Shown: positions 43,408 through 52,289 of the stretch, in pieces | Layout: each line of letters opens with the position of its first letter | How positions within the stretch are numbered: position 1 is the first letter of the stretch | From: Comamonadaceae bacterium | Lineage (GTDB): Bacteria; Pseudomonadota; Gammaproteobacteria; Burkholderiales; Burkholderiaceae_C | Direction: 5' to 3' | Assembly: GCA_947476285.1 (NCBI GenBank) | Contig: CANJPU010000011.1 | Coordinates: 24,453-88,452 of the forward strand | Length of the DNA stretch: 64,000 nucleotides | The notes under the pieces: model-generated | The model's database searches: none | The model's input: the letters and a program-made list of their open reading frames with translations, nothing else | What the model was told of the DNA's origin: nothing | Translations under genes and position numbers: made by a program

Positions 43408-45096
43408 TTAGCCGCGCGCCAGATGCGTCGCGGCCCGGTACGCGAACACCAATGCAGGTCCGATGGTGATGCCCGGTCCAGGGTAGTAGCCACGCATCAT
43501 GGAGGCCATGTCATTGCCACAGGCATACAGGCCCGCAATCGGTCGGCCTTGGGTGTCGATCACCTGTGCATTGGCATCGGTCTTGATGCCTGCGGCTGTT
43601 CCGATGGTGGCCGGATAAAGCCTCAAGGCGTAGAACGGGCCGTCCTGCAAGGGCCGAAGACAGGGGTTGGGCGTGCAATCGGGGTCACCGTTGTATTGGT
43701 TGAATGCGCTCTTGCCCTTGTGAAAGACCGGGTCCACGCCGCTGGCTGCTTGGCTGTTGTGCTCTTGCACCGATGCGAGGAAATTCGCCTCGTTCACGCC
43801 GATGCGCCTTGCAAGCGCCTCCAGCGTGTGTTCCTTGATCAGGTAATCCAATTTGATAAAGGGCCGCAGGCTGTAGGGGGCGGGCCGGACTGCGCCCAAG
43901 CCGTACTTGCGAATGAACGTGTGGTCGCAGATAAGGTGTGAGCGCAATCTGGCGTCGACATCTGGCCCGGCGTACATGGCCATCACCACGTCATGGTAGG
44001 AGTCGGCTTCGTTGACAAAGCGTTTGCCATCGGCATTGACGATGATGGCGCCGGGCTTGCCACGGTCCAGATGCCCATAGGAGAAGACCACCTGGCTTCC
44101 GTCGCGCTCCTGCAGCACCGATGCGGGCGTCCAGAATGCTGGGCTGCCCATGTCGGACAGCACTGCCGCGCCGACTCCAGTAGCGGCCTTCAGGCCATCG
44201 CCCACACTTTCAGCATAGGCGGCCGAATGGTGATGCGGATGGGTGCCGGCGTACTTTGCGCGCAGCGTCGGGCTATGGGGAAAGCCGCCTGTGGCCAGTA
44301 TCACGGCCTTGCGCGCTCGCACTTGTATGCTGCCGCTGGGCGTCTGCACGGTGGCGCCCACAACCGCACCGGACTGAGTGCGCAGCAGTTGCGACACCGA
44401 CGCATGGTTTTGCATGAACACATTTCGCTCACGCAGGCTGTGCAGCAAGCGAGCGGCCAGTGAATTGCCCATGAGCACATTCGTGCCGCGATGAAACTTC
44501 AGCCGGTCCGCCGCATAGCGCAGCAGCACGGACAGCACATACTTCAGGTTGGCAAACGAAGCGAAGGGCCGCATCAGCGCCGGAATGTCGCGCCGGCCCA
44601 CCATCATGCCGCCAAACACCAGAAAGCGTTTCCAGGGCGAGCGCAGTTGGGCAAAGCCGTCGCCTAGCTTGCGCGCGTCGAAGGGCAATGGAAACAGCAC
44701 ACGGCCAAAAGTGCGTCCGCCGGGTGCCTCTGCGTGGTAGTCGGGGATGGCACCCAACTGAAACGCCACATGCGAGTTCTTCTCAAGGTAGGCGATGGCT
44801 TCGGGCCCGGTTTGCAAGAAGGCGTCCACCAGATCTGCATCGAAATGCGGACCCAGCTCGGACTGCAGGAACTGCCTGGCTTGCTCCAGCGAATCACCGA
44901 CCCCAGCTTTGAGTGCATGGGACGTGCAGGGCACCCACACGCCGCCGCCTGAATTGGAAGTGGTGCCGCCGTACCAGGCGCTCTTCTCGTACACACCCAC
45001 CCTCAGGCCGTGAACGGCGCACACCAGCGCGGCGGCCATGCCGCCCGCCCCACTTCCGAAAACCACGACATCGAATTCTGTGTCCCATTTCTGCAT
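43408..45096 (-). CDS. FAD-dependent oxidoreductase, KstD-like
   Basis: This 562-residue flavoprotein has an N-terminal FAD dinucleotide motif (VVVFGSGAGGMAAALVCAVHG) and YGGTTSNSGGGVWVP near residue 41, a second FAD segment with VILATGGFPHS near 269, and a C-terminus with LYACGNDMASMM and YYPGPGITIGPALVFAY. The YPGPGxTIGP element and the fold match 3-ketosteroid delta1-dehydrogenases and related 2-enoate dehydrogenases. The actual substrate may be a cyclic ketone or acid other than a steroid. It is last in a minus operon with Bug, amidohydrolase and PaaK-like genes. Confidence 0.9.
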   Translation of the reverse strand: MQKWDTEFDVVVFGSGAGGMAAALVCAVHGLRVGVYEKSAWYGGTTSNSGGGVWVPCTSHALKAGVGDSLEQARQFLQSELGPHFDADLVDAFLQTGPEAIAYLEKNSHVAFQLGAIPDYHAEAPGGRTFGRVLFPLPFDARKLGDGFAQLRSPWKRFLVFGGMMVGRRDIPALMRPFASFANLKYVLSVLLRYAADRLKFHRGTNVLMGNSLAARLLHSLRERNVFMQNHASVSQLLRTQSGAVVGATVQTPSGSIQVRARKAVILATGGFPHSPTLRAKYAGTHPHHHSAAYAESVGDGLKAATGVGAAVLSDMGSPAFWTPASVLQERDGSQVVFSYGHLDRGKPGAIIVNADGKRFVNEADSYHDVVMAMYAGPDVDARLRSHLICDHTFIRKYGLGAVRPAPYSLRPFIKLDYLIKEHTLEALARRIGVNEANFLASVQEHNSQAASGVDPVFHKGKSAFNQYNGDPDCTPNPCLRPLQDGPFYALRLYPATIGTAAGIKTDANAQVIDTQGRPIAGLYACGNDMASMMRGYYPGPGITIGPALVFAYRAATHLARG

Positions 45097-45106
45097 TGAA
45101 GCCTCT

Positions 45107-46081
45107 TTAGTTGCGCACTTTCATCACACCCCGGCGCACAAAATCTTCGACCAGTTCCACGTCTTTCAACATCAAGGCGTGCAACTCCTGCGGGCTGGAT
45201 GCGCGCACTTCAACGCCCACCTTCTCAAGCCCCTCGCGCACGTCAGGCTGCTCCAGTGCCCAGCGCAAGTCTGCGTTCACCTTGGCGATTATCTCCGGCG
45301 GGGTCTTGAGCGGGGCGAGCACCGCGTACCAGGTGGCTACCTTCAGGCCCGGCAGTTCGGAGGCGATCGATTTCACATTGGGCAGCGTCGGCAGCGGTTT
45401 CTCGGAGGTAACGCCCAGCGCCTTGAGCTTGCCCGCCGCAATGTACTGTGCCACCGACGCGGGTGTGGTGAAGAAGAATTCGATTCGGCCTGCCAGCAGA
45501 TCCACCTGCACGTTGGCCATGTTGCGATAGGGAACACGCTCTATGCGAAGGCCAGCGAAATTGTTGAATTGCTCCACCGCGAACTCACCCAGATAAGAAG
45601 TGGCGCCGTAGCGCAGCTTGCCCGGGTTGTCCTTGGCGTACTTGATCAACTCGGCCAGTGAATTGACTGGCACGCTGGGGTGCACGCCCAGCACAAAATC
45701 CGTGACGCCAACTTGCGCAATGGGTGCAAGGTCTTTCAGTGGATCAAAGGCCGGGCTTGGCGCCACCACGCGGTTGATGGTGAGAGTCTGGGTGGCGAAG
45801 TACAGCGTGTAGCCGTCCGGCGGTGCTTTCACCGCTGCCTCGGTGCCAATGTTGCCGTCGGCCCCTGTGCGGTTCTCTACCATCACTTGCTGGCCCCAGC
45901 GCTCGGAGAGTTTGGCACTAAGAATTCGCGCGGCTGCATCGGTGTTGCCACCGGTGCCAAATGGCACGATGGCGCGAACCGGTTTGCTCGGGTAGCTTTG
46001 GGCACCGGCGCCGGCACATCCCAGCGCCATCAGTGCCACCGCCAGGCCGCCCCCCAATAAACGCCGTAACTGCTTGTCCAT
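45107..46081 (-). CDS. Bug/TctC-family periplasmic solute receptor
   Basis: The 324-residue precursor starts MDKQLRRLLGGGLAVALMAL with cleavage near AGAQ, then VRAIVPFGTGGNTDAAARILS and VMVENRTGADGNIGTEA. It has an AAAGGAG site and lies 63 bases after the amidohydrolase gene and 10 bases before the KstD-like gene. Ligand unknown. Confidence 0.93.
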   Translation of the reverse strand: MDKQLRRLLGGGLAVALMALGCAGAGAQSYPSKPVRAIVPFGTGGNTDAAARILSAKLSERWGQQVMVENRTGADGNIGTEAAVKAPPDGYTLYFATQTLTINRVVAPSPAFDPLKDLAPIAQVGVTDFVLGVHPSVPVNSLAELIKYAKDNPGKLRYGATSYLGEFAVEQFNNFAGLRIERVPYRNMANVQVDLLAGRIEFFFTTPASVAQYIAAGKLKALGVTSEKPLPTLPNVKSIASELPGLKVATWYAVLAPLKTPPEIIAKVNADLRWALEQPDVREGLEKVGVEVRASSPQELHALMLKDVELVEDFVRRGVMKVRN

Positions 46082-46144
46082 GCTTTGCTCCTTTTGTGTC
46101 GCCGTGATGGAATGCTGTGGGAGCCGCGCCGATGCGCACTGCTT

Positions 46145-47002
46145 TCAGGTCGTGCCGAAGAATTTCTCAGCGTTCTTGTGCAAGACCTTTTCGAGCACGT
46201 CTTCGCTGTAGCCAAAGGATTCCCAGTCGCGTACTACCTTGGGGTGCTCAAGCACTGGGAAATCGATGCCGATCATGATGCGGTCCTGCAGGCGGGTGCC
46301 GATCTCTTTGCGCAGCGACTGCGGCAACTGCTTGGGGCCCCAGCCGTGCAACTCATAGCTCACGTTGCCTTTGTGCAGCATCACTGCGATCATCTCGTCC
46401 TGCCAGGGGTACGCAGGCCGGCCAGCCAGTACATTGAGCTCCGGGTAGAGCGCGGCCGCAACGTCCACATGGCGCGGGTGGCAGTTGTCCAGAATGTAGC
46501 CATAGCCGCCGCGCACGCCCTGCCCTATGCCGGTCAAGCCCACCATGATGAGCACGGGTGACTTGGTTTGCACCGACAACTCATAGAAGGGATACCACAG
46601 CGGATCGCTCGCGGGCACACCCACGCCCGTGCCGCTCACGGCAAAGCCGATGAATCCGGCATTGGCGTCCTTGGCCCGCTTGAATTCATCCAGCGATTCA
46701 TCGCGCCGCCTGGGATCGAACATCAGCCAGTGTCCGAAGATGACATCGGGGTGCCTGCGCGCCATGTCGAATGCGTAGTCGTGGTACTGGCGCATTTGGT
46801 CCATGGGCAAGGATCGCACCCAGGCCAGATCGAGGATGGCGCGTGCGTTGTTGGCCCGCATGAAATCCATCATCTCGTCTTCGGCGTAGTAGCGCCCCTT
46901 GGTTCGCCAGATGGATTCCTGCCGTGCCAGTTCTTCGGGCGTGCGAAAGATGTGGCCCTTTTGCGTGGCCCAGTGGGAATGACAATCGAAAATTCTTCTC
47001 AT
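46145..47002 (-). CDS. Amidohydrolase 2 family protein
   Basis: This 285-residue TIM-barrel protein begins MRRIFDCHSHWATQKGHIF with the metal-binding His-x-His, has DLAWVRSLPMDQM near 58, PVLIMVGLTGIG near 149, and ends RIMIGIDFPVLEHPKVVRDW with the catalytic Asp and NAEKFFG. Members are decarboxylases (ACMSD type) or hydrolases of enol and lactone intermediates. It starts by a 4-base overlap with the PaaK-like ligase, so the ligase and hydrolase are translationally coupled. Confidence 0.88.
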   Translation of the reverse strand: MRRIFDCHSHWATQKGHIFRTPEELARQESIWRTKGRYYAEDEMMDFMRANNARAILDLAWVRSLPMDQMRQYHDYAFDMARRHPDVIFGHWLMFDPRRRDESLDEFKRAKDANAGFIGFAVSGTGVGVPASDPLWYPFYELSVQTKSPVLIMVGLTGIGQGVRGGYGYILDNCHPRHVDVAAALYPELNVLAGRPAYPWQDEMIAVMLHKGNVSYELHGWGPKQLPQSLRKEIGTRLQDRIMIGIDFPVLEHPKVVRDWESFGYSEDVLEKVLHKNAEKFFGTT

Positions 47003-48456
47003 GGTGGGTTCCTGTTGAATGCGGGTCGTCTGTCTATCAGGCGTCGCGGCTTGCCTTCTCTGCCGCCGGTGTTGGCCAACTCGCCCAGCGCGCCGTCGTC
47101 CACCAGCACCACCTGGATCGCAATGCCCAGGTCGTCCTTGAGGCGCTTCTCCAGTGCCTCTTGCAGGCCTTCGCGGCTACCCGCATCGCGCCGCACTTCC
47201 ACATGCACTTGCATTTCGTCGCGGGGCACGCCGCTGACAGTGACGCGCTCGACGATGCAAACCCACTCACCGGTGGTGCGCGCATCGCTCTTGACACCGG
47301 GCAGGCAAGCCATGGGGTAGATGTTGACACCGCGCAGCTTGACCATGGCGTCACTGCGGCCCAGGAAATGATCCATGCGCCGAAAGTGGCTGCCACAGGC
47401 GCAGCGCTCGTGGCTGAGCACACGCCCGAGGTCGCGCATGTTGTAGCGAATCACTGGCGGCAAATCGCGGTAGAACACGGTGGCGACCAGATTGCCGGTT
47501 TCGCCGATGCCAACGGGCTTGCCGGTTTCGGTGTCCACCACCTCCATGTAGGTCGAGTCTTCCATGAAGTGCAGGCCCGCCCGCTCCGGGCATTCAAACG
47601 CGCCTGCTGAAATCTCGTTGGCGCCATAGCCATCGTAGACGGGGCAGCCCCAGAGCGCCTCTAGTTCGCGGCGCAGGCTGTTGTCGACGTCGGGGCCGAG
47701 GAAGGTGCGAAGAAATTTGGTCTTTAGCTCGCGCACATCGCGGCCGAGTTCGTCCTTGCATACCTGCGCCAGACGGATCAGGTATTCAGGAAAACTGTGC
47801 CACATGTTTGTGCCAAAGCGAAACGCGATCTCCAGTTGTTGGCGGGTGGAAGTGACCAGGCCGCTGCCAGTGGTCAGCGGCAGCACGCCCAGGAAATCGT
47901 GGCACGCCTTGTAGGACAGCCAGCCAGCATTGGCCAGCGAGGCGGTCATGGGAATTTGCATCACATCGCCGGGCCTCGCGCCCTGGATGTACAAGGTGCG
48001 TGCCGCAACGATGGCTTGGGCTTCCCATGCCCTTGCATCAAAGAGTGTGGGCCGGGGCAAGCCGGTGGTGCCGCCGCTGGTCTGCATTTTGAGCGGCGCC
48101 CTGGACGCCAGATCAGTGCCGATGTTGTGAAAGTCGCCGAAGGGCGGGTTGGCCTCGATGCTGTCTTTGACATCGTCTGAGGTATAGGTGGGGAGCTTCA
48201 CGATGTCATCGAGGCTGCGGATGTCGCTTGGTTCCAGGCCGGCAGCGCGCCATCTGCGCTGATAGAACGGATTGTTCCATCCCACCTGCATGGTCTTGCG
48301 GAACCGTTCTTCCTGAAGCTTTCGAACTTGATCAGCAGGCCAGCGGTAAACGGTTTTCTCGAAAACGTCGGGCAGTCGGAATTCGTTTGTCAGTTCGTCC
48401 CAATCGAATGCGTGCCGATAGATTGGCAAGGTGGTTCGCGGTACTGCTTCTTCCAT
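46999..48456 (-). CDS. Phenylacetate-CoA ligase-like adenylate-forming enzyme
   Basis: The 485-residue protein belongs to the PaaK branch of ANL ligases: QEERFRKTMQVGWNNPFYQRRW near residue 46, the P-loop MQTSGGTTGLPRPTLF near 118, YDGYGANEISAG near 285, and IRYNMRDLGRVLSHERCACG with FLGRSDAMVKLRGVNIYP near 345-385. It should convert an aromatic or alicyclic acid to its CoA thioester. The P-loop reads TGLPRPT, with Arg where other ligases often have Lys. The start at 48456 gives the normal N-terminus, although the AGGAG upstream is rather distant. It leads the minus operon ligase, amidohydrolase, Bug, KstD-like. Confidence 0.88.
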   Translation of the reverse strand: MEEAVPRTTLPIYRHAFDWDELTNEFRLPDVFEKTVYRWPADQVRKLQEERFRKTMQVGWNNPFYQRRWRAAGLEPSDIRSLDDIVKLPTYTSDDVKDSIEANPPFGDFHNIGTDLASRAPLKMQTSGGTTGLPRPTLFDARAWEAQAIVAARTLYIQGARPGDVMQIPMTASLANAGWLSYKACHDFLGVLPLTTGSGLVTSTRQQLEIAFRFGTNMWHSFPEYLIRLAQVCKDELGRDVRELKTKFLRTFLGPDVDNSLRRELEALWGCPVYDGYGANEISAGAFECPERAGLHFMEDSTYMEVVDTETGKPVGIGETGNLVATVFYRDLPPVIRYNMRDLGRVLSHERCACGSHFRRMDHFLGRSDAMVKLRGVNIYPMACLPGVKSDARTTGEWVCIVERVTVSGVPRDEMQVHVEVRRDAGSREGLQEALEKRLKDDLGIAIQVVLVDDGALGELANTGGREGKPRRLIDRRPAFNRNPP

Positions 48457-48611
48457 ATTCGAACTCAGACGCTCCTGGGATGACAATGCGCAATGGGCGC
48501 ACTTCGACAGCATGGCACTGCCGAGACAGCATAGATGCAGCCCGTGGCGGCGGCCATGGGGAATGCCCGTAGTGAATCGGCCGCGCCGCGCATGACGTCA
48601 GCCTGCGTGCA

Positions 48612-49451
48612 TTAGAGCCGCTTGGCCTCGATGCTGTTGGCGTCGTAGTTCGCCTTGACTGAGCCTGACATTGCCGCGCCGTTCACGGTGACTGTCACGC
48701 TTTGCAGGGAATTGTTCGGGCCCATGAACTGAAAGCTAAGTTGACCGCCTTCAATGCGCGCCCCCAGCAGCGGCTGGCTGTAACCTGCCAAGTGCAGATT
48801 GCCGCCTATGCGCTGAAAGCTCTGCCTGAGGGACAAACGGGCCGAGGCCGCACCCGGCAGTCCCTTGACCTCCCACTCACCCTCCACATAGGCGGGGACC
48901 GTCCACATGAATGCACTGGCACCCGCTGCCTGCGCGGTCTGGTCGGGCTCCCAGTCGCCCATGTCGAACGCATGCGCGACAACCCGCGTACCCGGCTTCA
49001 TCTGCAAGATGGTAGGTCGAAGTTTCAGATTGAGCGAAGGCAGCAGATACAGCGTGACGACAGAGGCCTGGCTGAAATCCTCGACAAAGATGTCCCCGTG
49101 GATGATTTTGACTTTATCGGCGACGCCGGCCTGCTGCGCATTCCTGCGCGCAAACTGCGCCATCTTTTCGTCGTATTCGATTCCGAACGAGCGTGCGCCA
49201 AACTGCTTGGCAGCCGTGATGGCAATGATGCCGTCGCCTGCGCCGAGGTCATAGACGACATCGCTGGGCGTGACCTTTGCCATCGACAGCATCGCGGTGA
49301 CCAGCGCGGGCGGCGTGGGAATCCAGATCACGTCCTTGCCGGGCTGGCCTCTGATCGGCTGAAATGAGTCATCGGCGGCATGGGCGCTCAGGTTGCCCAA
49401 AAGCCCAATCAGAATCAGAAGAACTGAGAACAAGTTGTTTGCAATGTTCAC
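48612..49451 (-). CDS. Exported class I SAM-methyltransferase-like protein
   Basis: The protein of about 279 residues has a signal peptide (NIANNLFSVLLILIGLLGNL, cleaved near SAHA), then a Rossmann methyltransferase domain with motif I VVYDLGAGDGIIAITAA near residue 65 and the acidic GIEYDEKM near 90, followed by VKIIHGDIFVEDF and LYLLPSLNLKLRP. The C-terminal 100 residues form a beta-rich domain. SAM is cytoplasmic, so an exported methyltransferase fold is unusual. I prefer a GTG start at 49451 because AAAGGA lies 6 bases upstream; an ATG at 49466 is the alternative. Confidence 0.8.
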   Translation of the reverse strand: MNIANNLFSVLLILIGLLGNLSAHAADDSFQPIRGQPGKDVIWIPTPPALVTAMLSMAKVTPSDVVYDLGAGDGIIAITAAKQFGARSFGIEYDEKMAQFARRNAQQAGVADKVKIIHGDIFVEDFSQASVVTLYLLPSLNLKLRPTILQMKPGTRVVAHAFDMGDWEPDQTAQAAGASAFMWTVPAYVEGEWEVKGLPGAASARLSLRQSFQRIGGNLHLAGYSQPLLGARIEGGQLSFQFMGPNNSLQSVTVTVNGAAMSGSVKANYDANSIEAKRL

Positions 49452-49501
49452 GCGCAATCCTTTCATGAAAAAAATGACAATTTACCCGATGCGAGGCCGG
49501 C

Positions 49502-50344
49502 CTACTCGTCGCAAGGCGTGCCGTCAAACTGCGATGCGAAGTACAGCACCTGCTTGGCGCACTGCCTGGCCATGAAAAACTGGATCGAGTGGAACTCGGT
49601 GGGCATCATCACCATGCGGATGCCGGGAATAGACTTTCGCACCAACTCCTCATGAAAGCGGGTGATGCGGCCATTGCCCGGGTACATGCCCAGTGTTGGC
49701 GTGGAGATGCGCTTGGCATGCTCGCGCAAGTCGAAGGACTTGGAGGCAATCGCCAGGCCCACCAGCGACTCCACATGGGAGCGACCCATGTCGGCCGAAT
49801 ACCAGTCGAGCAGACCTTGCTCAGTGTCGGCTGGAAAACGGGTGCTGCCGTTGGTGGCTGCAGTCCACTTCTCGCTGCCCAGAGCGCGCATGGCTTCTTC
49901 CCAGCTCGGATAGCCCACTGCAAAGGATTCCTGGGTGTGCTGCGGGATAGCCAAAGGCGTGGAAATCAAATTCAAGGTGCGCAAGCGCTCCGGATGGGAC
50001 GCCGCCAGCAACACACCGACGATGCCGCCGATGGATTCACCGCAGTAGTGCACGGGTGCGCCGGGGCTGACTTCATCGATCACCGCGAGGATGTCTTCCA
50101 GGAAAGCGTCGGCACTGAACCCTGTTGACTGATCAAAATCAACCGGCGAATCGCCAAAGCCGCGCAGGTTGGGCCGCACCACCTTGAAATGGCGCGACAG
50201 ATAAGGCACCCATCGATACCAGAGGTTGGACGACCGGCCAAAGCCATGCTGCAAGATGATCACCGGCGCGTTCTTCCACGGGTCAGTGAAATCATCGATG
50301 GCGTAATTCAGCGTCGGCTTGCCTGGGCGGCGAATGAACGGCAT
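49502..50344 (-). CDS. Alpha/beta hydrolase
   Basis: This 280-residue hydrolase has the oxyanion segment LQHGFGRSSNLWYRW near residue 30, RGFGDSPV near 60, the nucleophile elbow YCGESIGGIVG near residue 98 with Ser, and a late His in PTEFHSIQF near 252. The acid residue is less clear (YPGNGRITRF near 223). GGAG lies 6 bases before the ATG. Its substrate is unknown; the same kind of protein, but without the Ser and His, is encoded at 53288. Confidence 0.87.
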   Translation of the reverse strand: MPFIRRPGKPTLNYAIDDFTDPWKNAPVIILQHGFGRSSNLWYRWVPYLSRHFKVVRPNLRGFGDSPVDFDQSTGFSADAFLEDILAVIDEVSPGAPVHYCGESIGGIVGVLLAASHPERLRTLNLISTPLAIPQHTQESFAVGYPSWEEAMRALGSEKWTAATNGSTRFPADTEQGLLDWYSADMGRSHVESLVGLAIASKSFDLREHAKRISTPTLGMYPGNGRITRFHEELVRKSIPGIRMVMMPTEFHSIQFFMARQCAKQVLYFASQFDGTPCDE

Positions 50345-50434
50345 GTGTGTCTCCGGGTCCTGTTGTGCTTATGTGCCTTGCACGGCTGCAGAAAATTATA
50401 GGCTTCAGGTTTGGAAGCTGCAGAACGCAAGCGC

Positions 50435-50710
50435 CTAATCCCCCAGCAGCTCCCCCACCGGCTTCAAGTCGTCCACGCGGTCGCATACGGCCTTGACCAC
50501 CATCAGGATGGGAATGCCCAGCAGCAGCAGCCCCCATACACCCCACAACCAGCCCCATCCGAGCACCCCGATGAACACCGCCACCGCATTCATCTTTCCG
50601 GCCCTGCTGGTCACCAAGGGAACCAACAGCTTGCCAACGATGGTGTGGATGAAAAGCGATGCACCCATCACGGCCACCGCCATGTTGACCAGAGCGCCAG
50701 GCCCGTCGCT
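50435..50710 (-). pseudogene. AI-2E family transporter, 3' remnant
   Basis: The frame ending at 50435 reads MAVAVMGASLFIHTIVGKLL, then MNAVAVFIGVLGWGWLWGVW and LLLLGIPILMVVKAVCDRVD, ending with LKPVGELLG. This is the last transmembrane part and C-terminal tail of the AI-2E/PerM exporter family (usually about 350 residues). No N-terminal transmembrane segments are found upstream, so the gene is truncated near 50710. Confidence 0.75.
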
Positions 50711-51378
50711 GCGCCCGTCGCCACGCCGGCCAGCAATTGAACCCCGTGATCTGCCCTATCTGGCCGGCAAGGCCGAACGTGTCGCTCCACAGACCCGGTT
50801 TCAGAGACTGAAACGCTCGGGAATCATGCGTTCCAAGTGCAGTCTGAATGTGTAGCGTCCGCAGCTCATGCACCGGAAAAGTCGAGTGCATGGTATGAGT
50901 CGCAGCCACCAAGGGCGAGGGATCCGCAGAACGTCACCTTTGCAGTGGCATCGCAATATCCTGTAGGCCATGTTCGCTCCTCATGTCACCAGACCGAACA
51001 GTCTGTCGTCGACTCACCTATGCGCCAAGCAGGGCAGCCTCCCAGCGAGATGGAGTTCGCGTGCGCAATTCGACACTCTGCCTGTCCTCACGTCTTGAAT
51101 GAGCCATTCGGGTCGATGAATTGAATGCCACTTTTCGGATACCTAGATTGACCCTGGTCAAACAACCGCGCTCCGATTGTCCCGCTCAACGGGATGTACT
51201 GACGGGAATTTGAGATGGCGATCGGTAAAGCATTCCGGCTGCAGGGGTACCAGGTGGCTGAAACGGGCGGCGTTGGCGCGGATGGAGGTGTTGATCCGGT
51301 GCTGACCAAGGGTAGTGAGTTAAGCCTTGACAATCAGTCTGGCCAGAACGTAGCATGGGTCGAGCAGGAGACAAGGGC
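50711..51378. other. Long non-coding stretch, no gene supported
   Basis: This 668-base region lies between the AI-2E remnant and the TauD-type dioxygenase. Short frames on both strands (for example a minus-strand one at 51088-51333) show no recognisable domain or ribosome binding site. Base composition falls relative to the neighbours, and it likely holds rearranged gene debris and the promoter of the 51379 operon. A GGAG site before that gene is at 51367-51370. Confidence 0.45.
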
Positions 51379-52218
51379 ATGGCAAATATGGCTCACGAGG
51401 TGCGGCTCTCACCGCTCACCGACTTCATGGGCGCGCTCGTCACCGGGATCGACGTCTCCGGCCCGATCGGCGAGGAGGCCCGCCATGTCCTGCGCGACGC
51501 ATGGTGGCGGTATGGTCTGCTGCTGCTACGCGAGCAACACATCGACGAGGCGCAACAAGCAGAGTTCGCGTCGATCTTCGGCGAGGTGTCGAACGAGGGC
51601 GAATACGGCGCGCAGAACTACGTGTCCAACACCATCCCCACCGGCATCGTTCCGGTAGGCGAGCTGGCCTTTCACGTCGATCATTCATGGTCCGACGATC
51701 CACTGCGCGGCCTCATGCTGTACGGCATCGAGGTTCCGCCCACCGGTGGGGATACGCGCTTCGTGGACGTGAAGAAGGCCTTCGAGCTGCTCACTCCCGC
51801 GCAACGGGAGCGCGTCGAGTCGCTGCGCATCGTGCACTCCTATCCGGACCAGACAAAACATGTGCCCATTCCGGGGCCTGACCCGCGGCCTGGCATGCCC
51901 AGCTCCGTGCACCCGATGGCGTTCCCGCATCCGGTCACGGGCGACACACTGCTCTTTTGCAGCGCTAGGCATTTCGACCGCATCGTCGGCTGGTCCGCCC
52001 AGGAGAGCCTCGCTCTGGCCCAACAGATGGCGGCCCACATGGAACGGACCGACATCATCTACTCACACAAGTGGCGCGCCGGTGACCTCATCATCTGGGA
52101 CAACCTGCGGCTGCAGCACGCGCGAACCGACTTCGATCCCAAGTACCGGCGCCATCTGCGCCGCACGCAGATCGGCAGGCCGAGTGTGCTGGCGCAGGCG
52201 GCAAGCGCGAATGCCTGA
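51379..52218 (+). CDS. TauD/TfdA-family Fe(II)/2-oxoglutarate dioxygenase
   Basis: The 279-residue enzyme has the family N-terminus (LSPLTDFMGALVTGIDVSGPI), the HxD iron motif in LAFHVDHSWSDDP near residue 97, RVESLRIVHSYP near 150, and the distal ligand region LIIWDNLRLQHARTDF near 240 followed by RRHLRRTQI. It probably hydroxylates a small acid. The ATG at 51379 is 8 bases after GGAG. It opens a plus-strand run with Bug, hydrolase-like and amidohydrolase genes. Confidence 0.88.
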   Translation: MANMAHEVRLSPLTDFMGALVTGIDVSGPIGEEARHVLRDAWWRYGLLLLREQHIDEAQQAEFASIFGEVSNEGEYGAQNYVSNTIPTGIVPVGELAFHVDHSWSDDPLRGLMLYGIEVPPTGGDTRFVDVKKAFELLTPAQRERVESLRIVHSYPDQTKHVPIPGPDPRPGMPSSVHPMAFPHPVTGDTLLFCSARHFDRIVGWSAQESLALAQQMAAHMERTDIIYSHKWRAGDLIIWDNLRLQHARTDFDPKYRRHLRRTQIGRPSVLAQAASANA

Positions 52219-52289
52219 TCGCCGGTGCCTTCGTGCATGCGGCGGCCGACCATGGCAATATGATTTCCTCATGAAAGGCAGGTGAAGCG

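Noticed and set aside
51088..51333. Minus-strand frame of 81 residues before the TauD gene
   Set aside because: No ribosome binding site or recognisable domain; composition not protein-like.
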